From NCBI GenBank assembly GCA_903813345.2, contig CAIIXF020000012.1, positions 3,697,318 through 3,761,317 of the forward strand: a stretch of 64,000 nucleotides of DNA. Direction: 5' to 3'. The translations under genes were made by a program, and so were the position numbers. The notes under the pieces were generated by a model. That model was not told the origin of the DNA. It searched no databases and saw nothing but the letters and a program-made list of their open reading frames with translations. Source of the DNA: Owenia fusiformis (Eukaryota > Annelida > Polychaeta > Sabellida > Oweniidae). Each line of letters begins with the position of its first letter. Positions within the stretch are counted from its first letter, which is position 1. Positions 1 through 11,942 of the stretch are shown here, piece after piece.

Positions 1-1102
1 CATTTTTCAAAATGGCCACCTTCTACCAAAGGTGTCATTAGACAATGTGCTTATAGTATTCACATACCAAATATGAACAAAATTGCTTCACTACTTTTCG
101 AGTTATTGTAAAATACATTAAAATAGCGGCCATTTTTCAAAATTTTTTCAAAATGGCTGCCTTCTACCAAAAGTGTCATAGGACAGTGTGCCATGCTTAT
201 AGTATTCACATACCAAATATGAACAAAATTGCTTCCCTACTTTTCGAGTTATAGTAAAATACGTTAAAATGGCGGCCATTTTTCAAAATGGCCGCCTTCT
301 ACCAAAAGTGTCATAGGACAGTGTGCCATGCTTATAGTATTCACATACCAAATATGAACATAATCGCTCCACTACTTTTCGAGTTATAGTAAAATATGTT
401 AAAATGGCGGCCATTTTTCAAAATTTTTTTCAAAATGGCCGCCTTCTACCAAAAGTGTCATAGGACAGTGTGCCATGCTTATAGTATTCACATACCAAAT
501 ATGAACAAAATCTCTCCACTACTTTTCCAGTTATAGTAAAATATGTTAAAATGGCGGCCATTTTTCAAAATTTTTTTCAAAATGGCCGCTGTCTACCAAA
601 AGTGTCATAGGACAGTGTGCCATGCTTATAGTATTCACATACCAAATATGAACAAAATCGCTCCACTACTTTTCGAGTTACAGCAAAAATCGTAAAATAA
701 CGAGTAAAGGCCGCAATTTTTCAAGATGGCTGCCATGTGCTTTTTTAATATCTACATTTGTAGCTTTATTAATGTCCTTTATAATTTTTTTACACTTAAA
801 ACATGTTGCTATTACAGTTTTACATATTGTACCTAAATTACTGTAAAATCGGCACTAAAATGGCCGCCATTTTGAAATGAGCGGCCATTTTGAAAATCGG
901 CTTTCGAGCAGAACTTCTACCCCCATAGGGTATATGTGTACAAAATATGAACAAAATCGGGCCAACGGTATTTGAGTTATTGTCCGGACGGACAGACGGA
1001 CGGACGGACGTACGTACGGACGGACGTATGTACGGACGGACGGACGGACGGACGGACGGAGGCGTTCCCTATATCCCTCCGAACTTCGTTCGATGGGATA
1101 AT
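1..1102 (+). mobile_element. Pearl-type (Helentron-associated) repeat element, copy A, cut by the window edge
   Basis: About five tandem core units of roughly 140-155 bp run from the left edge to ~700. Each holds a 'ggcggccatttt' block, a 'ccttctaccaaaagtgtcat' block and a 'cataccaaatatgaaca' block. A unique segment follows (700-960), then a GACG/GGAC tetranucleotide tract (~984-1062) and a conserved right end, 'ccctccgaacttcgttcg', ending near 1102. Core repeats, tetranucleotide microsatellite and fixed right end is the layout described for bivalve pearl elements, later linked to Helentrons. The 5' end lies outside the window. The element sits just downstream, in gene sense, of RPA1 exon 8. 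Confidence 0.7.
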
Positions 1103-1114
1103 AAAAGCCTGTAC

Positions 1115-4100
1115 CTCCAAAGTCAGACATCTTGCATCCCTTGACTGCAATCACTGGTGTGGCTGACCCATCAAAGTTTTCAGCATCATTGCCCCACAAG
1201 GTCATCCTTACGGAGACTCCTGATTGGTCAACCAAATCAAGATCTCGTTTTTTGATCTCTTTCTGCGATGTTTTTCCAATGACTACATTCATATCTGATG
1301 CACTTTTACATACGCCTAGAACGTCTAAAAAAAGAAGACACGCAGAGATAAATATTGCATTTTGTTAAAGAAAAATTCAAAATGACAACCAAGTTTACCC
1401 AGCATTGCTAAAACCTAATCAGATATTGGACTAGTCTGCTCTTGCATCAGTTAGATTTTCAAGTTGAAAAGGTAATAGATCTATGTGGCTCCCACACTCC
1501 CACACCCCTCCTGTCTCCCTGCCTGCCCGAAAATACAGGCGCATGCATGACCACCAGCATAAGATAATGCAATGCAGCACTTTCAAAAGTGCAATGTTAA
1601 AATGTTAAAATATTTAGTCTCCTGCTCAAAGCCCAATATAATTGGAGATTGCCATTTGTTACAAACACAGGATGCTAACTGCCAACCGCTGAACGCCAAT
1701 TGCCAAAAATTGTCCACAAAAAAACTTGGAGAAAAGACAATACTTACCAATGATAGTATCTGGTGGGTTGTTTCCCAGTTCATTGATGGCAATAAACTTG
1801 AAACTAACAGATGGCAGATCCGTTTCCTCTTCGCAAAGAGTCACGATTGTTTCTCTATTAAATGTCATTTCGTAATCATTATCAACATTACTGTACTGCT
1901 TGTTGGCGGTCTTTAGGGTTCCTTTCTGTATATAGTACACCTGAGAATTGAAAAAAAACATATTTAGAAATTTAAGTGACCATGTATGAGGGTTGTTCCA
2001 TAAGTTAATTTAAGTTCACAGATGTTCTATTTTGGAACCATTGTAACTCATGATTTGTCCACAAGTCATTGTTTGCCAAAATGTAAACAATGATTTTCAG
2101 GAGTAAGTTACGAATGTACCGCAAACGAATGCAAGGGTCATTAGTAATTACAAAATCTATTATCAAAATAAAAATAACTGTTCATTTACCTTATTGACTT
2201 CAATCATTTCATGATATTTGTCAACTTCTTCTTTAAAGGCAGTTGCTCGTATCTCCTTACTCTCATCCCTGAAGTTCATACTAAACAGCTTGCCCTCCCC
2301 TCGGGAATTACTCCATGTCCTAATTGCTGATTTGTTTGTACACCTTGCTCGGATACACCACCTAAAATATGTTTTGAGGATTACCTCATGTTCACATTCA
2401 GGCCCGTATCCAGAATTTTCCAAGGGGGGTTCACTTTTCCACTTTGGCAAATTTGGCCAAAAATCACTCAAAAAATAGTCAGAATGGTGAAAAACTGCAT
2501 GATTTTGAAATTTTGGTCTCCCAACCCCCCCCCTGGCTACGGGCCTGACATTCTATCGTAAAACCTGAACACCACACAGCACTGGTCAAAAGTGTTCCGA
2601 TTAGTATACATACACATTGCATACATGTACAAAATTGGCAAACTCAGCTATGAATTTCGTCGATATAATTCAAATAACTTTATTAGATTTAAGCAAGAAC
2701 AAGCCACTACAACCTGTAAATATGTTACATTGATTTAAATAAAAAAAACAAAAAAACAGTTGTACCTGTTCTGATATGGAGTAAGATGTGAGATGGGGAA
2801 AATCCTTTGAGCAGAGCCACCAGGAGTATTTGGGGCAGCAGGAGATTGTTGGGCCGCAGCAGCAGCAGGACCTTTATTGTAGAACCCTCCTCTTGCAGGC
2901 GTATTGGGTTTGGATATCTTTGGAGCGCTGGCACCTGAAACATTTGGTAAAAGATAAATAAAATCAAAATTCAAAATGAACATCAAATATTTTACCCAGC
3001 ATGCCCAAAACCTAATCAGATCTTGGCAATAGTCTGCTCTTGAATAAGTGTTATAAAATTGTTTATAAAAATATTGATACCTTATAAAATTCAATTTGAA
3101 AGAAGGAAGAAAAATGGCTGCTTTTAAAATTTACCCAGCATGCCCAAAAATAAATCTGATCACACCATAACAAAAAAAACTATGCAGCAAACTAATCAAA
3201 ACATGTCACAATCACCCAAAGATGTGATAAAAAATTTTTTACCATTTGTTGCGGCTGGTTGTCCAGTTGGTTGCGCAGCAGGTTGAGCAGGGATATCTGT
3301 CTTAGGCTGGCCAGGTTTGTAAGCAACAGGGTTACCAATAGTAGCTCCCACGTCACCTCCGCTTGAGACCACATTCATTTCAAGTAATATCATCACTCGC
3401 CTAAAGAAAAATCAAAAACCATGATACGAATACTGTGCATATATTCTTAATTTCATAGTCCTGTATATACAGAACATGGTCATTATAGGGAGGAGGGGTA
3501 CAGTATTCTATTTTAGGAACATTGATATGTAGGAAAAATGGTAAATGGGCTAATTACACATTCCATTTTTACCCTAATATTCCATACTCGTTATTTCCTT
3601 AATATCATTTTCTATATTCCATATTTCTCAGGACCCCAAATTCCATAATTTGTTGTTCATTTCATAAATAACCCATATTAGAAGACAGGCCCATAGCCAG
3701 GGGTCCGCAGGGTTCGGGCGAACCCCCCCCCCCCTCCCACCCCTGGCCAAAGATTCTTTCAAAATCATGCAGTTTTTCACAATTGTCAAATGTGAATCCC
3801 CCCTGGAAATTTTTGAAAACTGAACCCCCCTTGGCAAATCCTGGCTACTGGAAGAGAACACAAATCTTACCTTCCCTCCTGTATTGTGTTACATATGTAC
3901 TTCTGTAGCTCTATAACTGTAAACTTCTCGAGTTCATTGTTGTCTATCATACTGTTCAACTGTGTGGCCAACATGGCAGCTAAAATTCAAATCATTGATG
4001 TTATCTATACATGTAGAGGGTAAATGATGAACACTCTAATAGTGAATTTTAATTTTGGAGAAATCTTTCTAATCGATACACATACAGGATGGCTAAATGA

Positions 4101-7100
4101 TGAACACTCTAATAGTGAATTTTAATTTTGGAGAAATCTTTCTAATCGATACACATACAGGATGGTTAAATGATGAACACTCTAATAGTGAATTTTAATT
4201 TTGGAGAAATCTTTCTAATCGATACACATACAGGATGGCTAAATGATGAACACTCTAATAGTGAATTTTAATTTTGGAGAAATCTTTCTAATCGATACAC
4301 ATACAGGATGGCTAAATGATGAACACTCTAATAGTGAATTTTAATTTTGGAGAAATCTTTCTAATCGATACACATACAGGATGGCTAAATGATGAACACT
4401 CTAATAGTGAATTTTAATTTTGGAGAAAACTTTCTTATCGATACACATACAGGATGGCTCTGATTTTGGCTCACCCTGTATATCAATACATGTACAGGGT
4501 AAATGATGAACATTCTAGTGAATTTTAATTGTGGAGGAATCTTCTTGTTATTTCACTAATCGATACACGTACAGGATGACTTTAATTTTGGAAAAAATAA
4601 TATTTGGTGAAATCTTCTTGTGTAAATAGAGGTTTCAATGGAGTCAACAGTGTACTTATATTGCATTTTTGACTCACAGTGTATATTTGTACAGTGTGTA
4701 ACTCAAAATGACTCAATGGAAATGATTGAAATGCAACGATCACCTTAATTTGGGGCACCCTGTGATAAAGGTTTCAAAAGAATTTATGACAAAATGACTG
4801 AAGATTTTAACATCAAAACAATTTTGTTAAAAAGAAGACATTTTTCCAATGGCATAATAAACCAGAACAACGGCAACGCCAAAGCGTAGCGAATCCCATC
4901 GAACAGAAATGGCTGGAATTTTTACAAACGAATAGCAAATATCATAAAACAACACAACAGAAAGGCCACCATTTTCAAAATGGTTGCTCACTAGACAAGT
5001 TGTCATCAGAAGAAATAATATGCTTTTAAGTAGCTACCTTTAAGATTTTTGAAAAATCGCACACGTACTTGTAAAATAACACACATAAAAAAAGTAGCCA
5101 TTTTTCAAAATGGCCGACTACTCCCCAAAGTTTTATTAGACAATGTGCCATGCTTAAAGTATTCACATATCAAATATGAACAAAATCGCTCCACTACTTT
5201 TCGAGTTATAGTAAAATACGTTAAAATGGTGGCCATTTTGAAAAATGGCCACCTTCTACCAAAAGTGTCATTAGAAATAGACAGCGTGCCATGCTTATAG
5301 TATTCACATACCAAATATGAACAAAATTGCTCCACTACTTTTCGTGTTATAGTAAAATATGTTAAAATGGCGGCCATTTTTCAAAATTTTTTTCAAAATG
5401 GCCACCTTCTACAAAAAGTGTCATAGGACAATGTGCCATGCTTATAGTATTCACATACCAAATATGAACAAAATCGCTCTACTACTTTTCGAGTTATAGT
5501 AAAATACGTTAAAATGGCGGCCATTTTTCAAAATTTTTTTCAAAATGGCCACCTTCTACTAAAAGTGTCATAGGACAGTGTGCCATGCTTATAGTATTCA
5601 CATACCGAATATGAACATAATCGCTCCACTACTTTTCGAGATATAGTAAAATATGTTAAAATGGCGGCCATTTTTCAATTTTTTTTTCAAAATGGCCGCC
5701 TTCTACCAAAAGTGTCATAGGACAGTGTGCCATGCTTATAGTATTCACATACCAAATATGAACAAAATCGCTCCACTACTTTTCGAGTTATAGTAAAATA
5801 CGTTAAAATGACGAGTAAAGGCCGCCATTTTTCAAGATGGCTGCCATGTGCTTCTTTAATATCTACATTTGTAGCATTATTAATGTCCTTTATAATTATT
5901 TACATTTAAAACATATTGCTTTTACAATTTTACATATTGCACCTAAATTACTGTAAAATCGGCACTAAAATGGCCGCCATTTTGAAATGAGCGACCATTT
6001 TGAAAATCCACTTTCGAGCAGAACTTCTACCCCCATAGGGTATATGTGTACAAAATATGAAAAAAATCGGGCCAACAGTATTTGAGTTATTGCCTGGACG
6101 GACGGACAGACGGACGTACATACGGACGGACGGACGGACGGACGGACGGACGGAGGCGTTCCCTATATCCCTCCGAACTTCGTTCGATGGGATAATAAAT
6201 GAGATATTTGGGCATTTCCTATTATACAATATTTAGTTTAGGTAAAATAAAAAATGTTCATGAAACTGGGGAAAATCCCGAATGTTTTCTTTAAAATTAA
6301 TCAGCAGTTGGTACCAATAACATCAAAATTCACAATTGAAATGATAAAATCATACATGAGTGACTGTGATATCCATCAGAGAGAAGAAGTCTATAACGAT
6401 CAGCTCCATTCCCGCCAGCTATCTTCTTCTGGCCTAACACTTGTAAGATGGGTTTATCGACATTTCCCCCAGACATTATCTCCTATAAAAACAAGAAATA
6501 TAAGCGTGACCATGTGAATGGACTGTTATGAGAATGACCAAACAGTATGAGAATGACCAAATGATGAGTATAGTGTCACAAACCAGAAAGAAAGAAAGTG
6601 TGCTAGAATCTTAACACAAATTCTCGGTAGAAGTTCATATGGTGAAAATAAAGAAATAATGAAATGTTACCGTGTGTCTACTTAGCAGTTTGTTCTATGT
6701 CATCCATCCTGTAAGGTTACATTGTTGAACTCAGCCAAACACAACAATGAAGGCAGTATTCTGAGGTTATAAAATCTAAATCGTAAAAATTTCCCATTTC
6801 TTCTTCTTCTGCAGCCTCTTGGAGACTTTCGGAATTGAACAAAGTAGCGAACGTTGCGATCTTTCAACTTTAGTTTGTTGTTTTTCACCACTTTATGTGT
6901 AGTGTTTTCATTTTGGAGGCGGTCTTATTTGAATGCATCATTTCAGGTCTTTATGAATCAATAGATCAATAAGCAGACTAAAAATACAATTTTTAGCAGT
7001 TTCTTTCATTGCGTACTAGGCCTGTTAGGCACGAAATACAATTTAGCAGTTTCGTTCGTCGCGTTATTGGGCTTTCTATACTCAGTAGCAAATGCTCGGA

Positions 7101-8234
7101 AAACATTTTCCAAAATATTTACTTCCGTTTTCCTTGAAGACATGGTTGGGTGACACGTAATTGACACGTCATTAAGTCACATGATCGATACAGTAACTGG
7201 TCACGTGATCAGACATGTGTCATGTGTGAGTCACGTGAGCTTGCAAAATGGACGATCTAAATTTCCCAAAATTCTGCTAAGATCAACATCGACATGTTGT
7301 TGCCTTCAGTGTCGTGTTTGGCTGCGTTCCACTATGTAACCTAGCAGCAGGGGTTTCAATAAGCACAGGCGGATGGCGAAAACGCCTGTTCAAATCTCAA
7401 TTACGCCTGTTCAAATATGTAGAAATAAAATTCACTGTTACTTACCTTACCCTAAATTATTTTAGTGAAATAAGTTTCAGCCTGTTGAAATTGCCAAAAA
7501 GCCTTTAGAAAAAATATTTATTGAAACCCCTGAGCAGGATGGATGACATAGAACAAACTGCTAAGTAGACACACGGTAACATTTCATTATTTCGTTATTT
7601 TCACCATATGAACTTCTACCGAGAATTTGTGTTAAGATTCTAATATCAACGCCTGCTGGAGGCCGTTTCTCGAAACTTATCGTTATTAACGAATCGTTAA
7701 TAGCAAATCGTGGATTCGTTTCTATGTACGCCCAACATTAATGGAATAACGAGACCCCATTCATACTCGTAAAATCAATCATGGATAACGAATAAATTGA
7801 TAAAAATCACGACGTCATCGCGAATCGTTAACTTTCGAGAAACGGAAAAATCGTTTTTACTATTGAATAATGATTTGTTGATAACGAAACTTCGCGAAAC
7901 AGCCTCCTGGTTACACTATAAATGCTATGAAGAGAATTGAAGTGTCACATATTATGAATGGCAAGAATGTGACATGAACTTACCCAGAATCCACCTCAAT
8001 TGATGCAAATTTCACTTTTTGTTTACATGATGATGTCACATTTTTGAGTGGACAAAGAGTTTTTTAAATTTCACCCAAATCATTGATAAATTCCACATAG
8101 AAATTTTCAAATAGAAACTGCCATTTGAAATGTGACATGACGTCGTTTTCTTAGTTTTTGAAACGAGTGAAATATTAGATCAAACAGCGTAGACTACTTA
8201 CCTGAATAGCACCCGCTGTAAGTTGAAGAGACAT
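1115..8234 (-). CDS. RPA1: Replication protein A 70 kDa DNA-binding subunit, 5' part (eight exons; 3' part outside window)
   Basis: Large subunit of the RPA heterotrimer, which coats single-stranded DNA in replication, repair and checkpoint signalling in the nucleus. Exons in transcript order (minus strand): 8234-8202, 6482-6356, 3979-3871, 3400-3243, 2934-2766, 2361-2190, 1940-1748, 1324-1115. All joins have AG/GT boundaries and keep one frame, giving ~390 residues; human RPA1 is 616. Translation starts at ATG 8234 ([11 protein letters not shown]). Residues 1-~105 form the N-terminal OB fold, with '[11 protein letters not shown]' and 'MLATQLN'. A short Pro/Ala/Gly linker follows (~120-185). 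DBD-A (~190-300) carries '[13 protein letters not shown]' and 'YEMTFN'. DBD-B begins at ~305 with '[12 protein letters not shown]' and runs to 'MSDFGG', where exon 8 ends. DBD-C and the zinc finger must lie to the left. Introns are rich in mobile elements. Confidence 0.95.
2399..2547. mobile_element. 149-bp MITE, CAGGCCCGTA family, in RPA1 intron 5
   Basis: Terminal inverted repeats CAGGCCCGTATCCAG and CTGGCTACGGGCCTG enclose G-rich and C-rich runs. The 5-bp direct repeat ACATT flanks it on both sides (2394-2398 and 2548-2552), which marks a transposition event. It belongs to the same family as 3686-3850. Confidence 0.75.
3686..3850. mobile_element. 165-bp MITE, CAGGCCCATAGCCAGG family, in RPA1 intron 3
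   Basis: The left end is CAGGCCCATAGCCAGG and the right end is CTGGCTACTG. The 5-bp direct repeat GAAGA flanks both sides (3681-3685 and 3851-3855). The interior has a C13 run and 'cccccctgg' blocks. Same family as 2399-2547; a further fragment is near 37369-37410. Confidence 0.7.
4021..4458. repeat. 73-bp tandem repeat, six copies, in RPA1 intron 2
   Basis: Units begin 'taaatgatgaacactctaat' at 4021, 4094, 4167, 4240, 4313 and 4386, with almost no divergence until the last copy. Degenerate copies continue to ~4600. Most units contain 'cacatacaggatgg'. Confidence 0.9.
4862..6196 (+). mobile_element. Pearl-type (Helentron-associated) repeat element, copy B, apparently full length
   Basis: Left end 'accagaacaacggcaacgcc' is followed by 'gcgaatcccatcgaac'. 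About five core units (5100-5820), a unique block (5830-6095), a GGAC/GACG microsatellite (~6096-6156) and the conserved right end ending 'ttcgatgggataataa' follow. The motif ATCCCATCGAAC near the left end recurs inverted at the right end, like the subterminal inverted repeats reported for Helentron-associated elements. It lies in RPA1 intron 2 in the same orientation as copies A and C. No protein is encoded. Confidence 0.75.
6606..7640. mobile_element. 1.0-kb element with ~106-bp near-perfect terminal inverted repeats in RPA1 intron 1
   Basis: 6604-6711 is repeated almost exactly, inverted, at 7535-7642; I see about one mismatch. TA dinucleotides bound both ends (6604-6605 and 7641-7642), consistent with a Tc1/mariner-type target duplication, although TA is weak evidence. 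The 0.8-kb interior has no credible transposase, so it looks non-autonomous. Confidence 0.7.
7658..7907. mobile_element. 250-bp MITE in RPA1 intron 1
   Basis: The ends GGAGGCCGTTTCTCGAA and, inverted, GGAGGCTGTTTCGCGAAG form a terminal inverted repeat. The interior carries further inverted 'cgaatcgttaa' motifs. No clear target duplication was found. Confidence 0.5.
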
Positions 8235-10443
8235 GATGTTCAGTTCGGATTCCAATGCAATGATATTGTATATTTTCGAAGATATTTGGTTCTAAATTGG
8301 AGAAAATAAAATGAGATCAGGCAAATCTTTTTCCCGCGAAAATGGTACGCCACATAATAGATATACAGGTCATCTTCTCTCTGTACATTTTATGTTTTAA
8401 CTTCATATTTTGGGGATTGAAGCAAGTTTTTTTCTTTATAAATCAGAATAGATATTTTCCAATATAAATATTTTGAACTGAGATTGTAACTAACAGATAT
8501 TGAAGATATTGATAGGGCAAATGAAATCAAGGAGGATTGGCTCCCAGGATCGAAACTCGATATTTTCCAACAATGAAAACGTCGAAATGTCGTTATTTTC
8601 TGAAATTAAAACCGACTATAAATTCAAAATAAACAGTTCAAAAGATTTGAACCAATATCTCGATCATTTCTTGTGAGTTTTGGAATTTTTCGTTTGGAAA
8701 TAAGACCAAAATTCACGATTTAAATGTTGAAGTGAACCAGGGGTGAGTTTTCTTCTGTGTTTAACGTCGCAAACTAGAGCGATTTGGACAATGAGCTTTC
8801 GCCCACGATAGTGCCCACCAAGATGTGGCGTGATAACCTCGCGCGTATCAAGATTGATCCATTGGATTCTCGAAAAAAATTGTACTACCCTTGAGAAAAT
8901 TACTTCTTATTTCATTATTATTGGGAGATATATAGAATGTTATATACGAGCATGGAGCTATTGAAATTGGGTTTCTAAATCATTAACATTCGTAATATAG
9001 TATTCAACTATTACACAAATATCATTGTTTAAAGACGAGAAATCAAATTCGCCGACATGTTTGTTTACATTGACAACACTTACTTTAACGATAAATTAGA
9101 CCCCTTTAACATGAAAAAATAATTTCAATCTTTTTTGATTCAGAAAGCCCACATCATAAGCTTATTTTTTCGCTAAATAATAATAGTATTCGTCTCCTAG
9201 TTTTCTTCATCCAGCCAATAACAAAATTATTTTTCGATTTTCCGGCATTTTGTATTGGTCTTTGACGGAGAATTAGAAGTACCTTCTTTAGGTTGAATAG
9301 GCCAAAACATATTGTAATACATTGGAAACAATCACAATCGCGATAACATGAATGAAATTCATCATAATATTCAAGGTACACGACGAAAAATATCAATTGC
9401 GTACATTATCGGACAGACTTTTCGTTTGCCGTCAGGTTCGTTTTTCACAATAGGGTTGTCCATTGGATGCGTTTTCGTCTAGTGTGTATATGACGTTTTT
9501 ACCGGGGATAAACAAGGAGTATGAACTAGATGGATCCATTGGTCTCTCCAGTCTTTTGAATGAAAAGTGAAATATCAAAGGATGTAACTTATTACTATTC
9601 TGGATGAGTATATGTTGATTTTTTCTATATTTAACTGATCCGCCCTTTATTCTCAGGTTATCCAATATCCATCTACACTCCACTCCAAGTTTTGCAAACT
9701 TCCCTATTAGATTACTCTATGGTTGATTTTTAACATAACATGCAATGAACACTTTAAATAAGCAATGCGAACACTTTAAATAAGGGTGCCATTGTTTACT
9801 AGCTAAGTCTTCAGTTCAATTTGTGGATATTCTCATACCTCATATGTTATCTTAAGGGATATGTTTCTTGAAAAAGCATAGTTTTGACTTTGGAGACATA
9901 TAACTTTATAAAACCTGAAAAATTATATCAATTTTTTTTAAAAAATAAAGTTTGTTAAAACATTTTTGGTTTACATCTGGATGACAATTTTTAAAAATGA
10001 ATTTAATTTGCCATCAATTTGCAATCTTTTGTATATAAAATGAGAAAAATGAAGTTATACTAGGAAATTATATCAGTTTAGATTTCCAGCCCAAGCAGTT
10101 GTTCAAATTAAAGCCAAACTTTTGAAGGGGAGTGTAAGTCTTGGCAGCACTTTGGTTTTGATTATCATCTGATTTTACAAGCTGATTTTACTATCTTGTC
10201 AGTTGTCATTGTCACTATATCTCTGTTATAATGATGTAAGTGTAAAAACAATCATTTTACAAGTTTTTAAGGTTAAAGTTCCACTTCTTTATTTTTCTTT
10301 ATTTTGATTATTCCTCACATAGGTAAAGGTAGAATCAGATCAAGCAACAAACAATCTTTACTTATATTGTTTCAATTCTAGAATATATTTGGGTTGCATA
10401 TGTATCTCACACTTTATTCAAGGAAAACTAAGATTATTACATA
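8235..10443. other. Region upstream of RPA1, no gene recognised
   Basis: AT-rich DNA upstream of the RPA1 start codon must hold its promoter and 5' UTR, but I see no distinctive promoter motif. ORFs of up to ~83 codons lack recognisable similarity or splice-supported extension. Confidence 0.5.
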
Positions 10444-10619
10444 CAGAGTGAGCCAAAAAAAGGTAAACCAAACAAATGTATGTAAATAACTCAGTCATTC
10501 AGCATGGGCTCAAAATCATATTTGGCACAACTAAACCTTAATCAATGTCATTGGTCTGTCCCTTAGAGTCACGATTTTATGGTCATCTACAAAACATGGT
10601 CCAAATGCCGAAATGACTG

Positions 10620-10822
10620 ACTGGACATAAATCCCACCAGCTTTTTATCTTTGGGTCTATTTTTCTACACTAACAACCCTTGAAACATTGAAACAAGAGA
10701 TAAGAAGGAAGATGAGAGCCATAACACAAAATGTTTATGCTTGTGTTGTGAACAAGACTACGCCCAATATGTTCAAGTTGGCCTCCAGACTTGACGCCCA
10801 TATTTTATGGCATGTTTTGTAA
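10620..10822 (+). pseudogene. Decayed mariner/IS630-type transposase, C-terminal part
   Basis: One reading frame gives 'PPAFYLWVYF', then 'LETLKQEIRRKMRAITQNVY', ending at a stop near 10822. This resembles the C-terminal part of IS630/Tc1/mariner transposases: a P-x-D-F-x-L-W-G motif followed by 'tLeeLK..Ir.ei..I'. A stop codon lies just upstream of the PPAFYLW motif and the catalytic region is not recognisable, so this is a non-functional remnant of the element at 10444-12066. Confidence 0.5.
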
Positions 10823-10854
10823 AATGGCCATAAAATCATGACCACTAGAGATAC

Positions 10855-11942
10855 AACCAGAACAACGGCAACGCCAAAGCGTAGCGAATACCATCGAACA
10901 CCCATGAATGGCATTTTTACAAACAAAGTATATAGCAAAAATGCCAGCCATTTTTCAAAATGGCCGCCTTCTACCAAAAGTGTCATTAGACCATGTGCCA
11001 TACTTATAGTATTCACATACCAAATATGAACAAAATCACTCCACTACTTTTCAAGTTATAGTAATACTTTAAAATGGTGGCCATTTTTCAAAATGGCCAC
11101 CTTCTACCAAAAGTGCCATTAGACAGTGTGCCGTGCTTATATTTAATTTAATTATTTATTTACCTGTATTTAAACAGAGTGGTTTTACAAACATATTTAC
11201 ATTTGGTAACATCACACAATTAAATAAAAAGCTTCCATTTTAAATGGATGAATACTGTTTATGTTTTATAGGACATTGGTTCTTTCAAGAGTGTCTTTAA
11301 AATGTAATAATCAACTGTCCAACGTATTCTTTCAGAATGTTTGATATAGTATTCACATACCAAATATGAACAAAATCGCTCCACTACTTTTCGAGTTATA
11401 GTAAAATACGTTAAAATGGCGGCCATTTTGAAAAATGACCGCCTTCTACCAAAAGTGTCATAGGACAGTGTGCCATGCTTATAGTATTCACATACAAAAT
11501 ATGATCAAAATCGCTTTACTACTTTTCGAGTAATAGTAAAATACGTTAAAATGGTGGCCATTTTTCAAAATGGCCACCATCTACCAAAAGTGTCATAGGA
11601 CAGTGTGTCATGCTTATAGTATTCACATACCAAATATGAACAAAATGGCTCCACTACTTTTTGAGTTATAGTAAAATATGTTTAAATGGTGGCCATTTTT
11701 TAAAATTTTACATATTGCACCTAAATTACTGTAAATTCGGCACTAAAATGGCCGCCATTTTGAAAATCAGCTTTCAAGCAGACATTCTACTCCCATAGGG
11801 TATATGTGTACAAAATATGAACAAAATCGGGCCAACGGTATTTGAGTTATTGCCCGGACGGACTGACGTATGTACGTACGGACGGACGGACAGACGGACG
11901 GAGGCGCTCCCTATATCCCTCCGAACTTTGTTCGATGGGATA
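10855..11942 (+). mobile_element. Pearl-type (Helentron-associated) repeat element, copy C, nested in the mariner-like element
   Basis: It has the same left end (accagaacaacggcaacgcc), four core units, a shortened GACG microsatellite (11856-11902) and the same right end (ttcgatgggata) as copies A and B. A ~205-bp AT-rich segment (about 11139-11344) interrupts one core unit between 'gtgccgtgcttat' and 'atagtattcacata', so it is a later insertion into the element. Confidence 0.7.

Noticed and set aside
947-1166. ORFs with (DGRT)n peptides and similar ones at 6000-6230
   Set aside because: Translation of the GACG microsatellite of pearl-type elements.
4021-4458. Regularly spaced repeats that might be mistaken for a CRISPR array
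   Set aside because: The whole 73-bp unit repeats with no unique spacers, and the locus is a eukaryotic intron.
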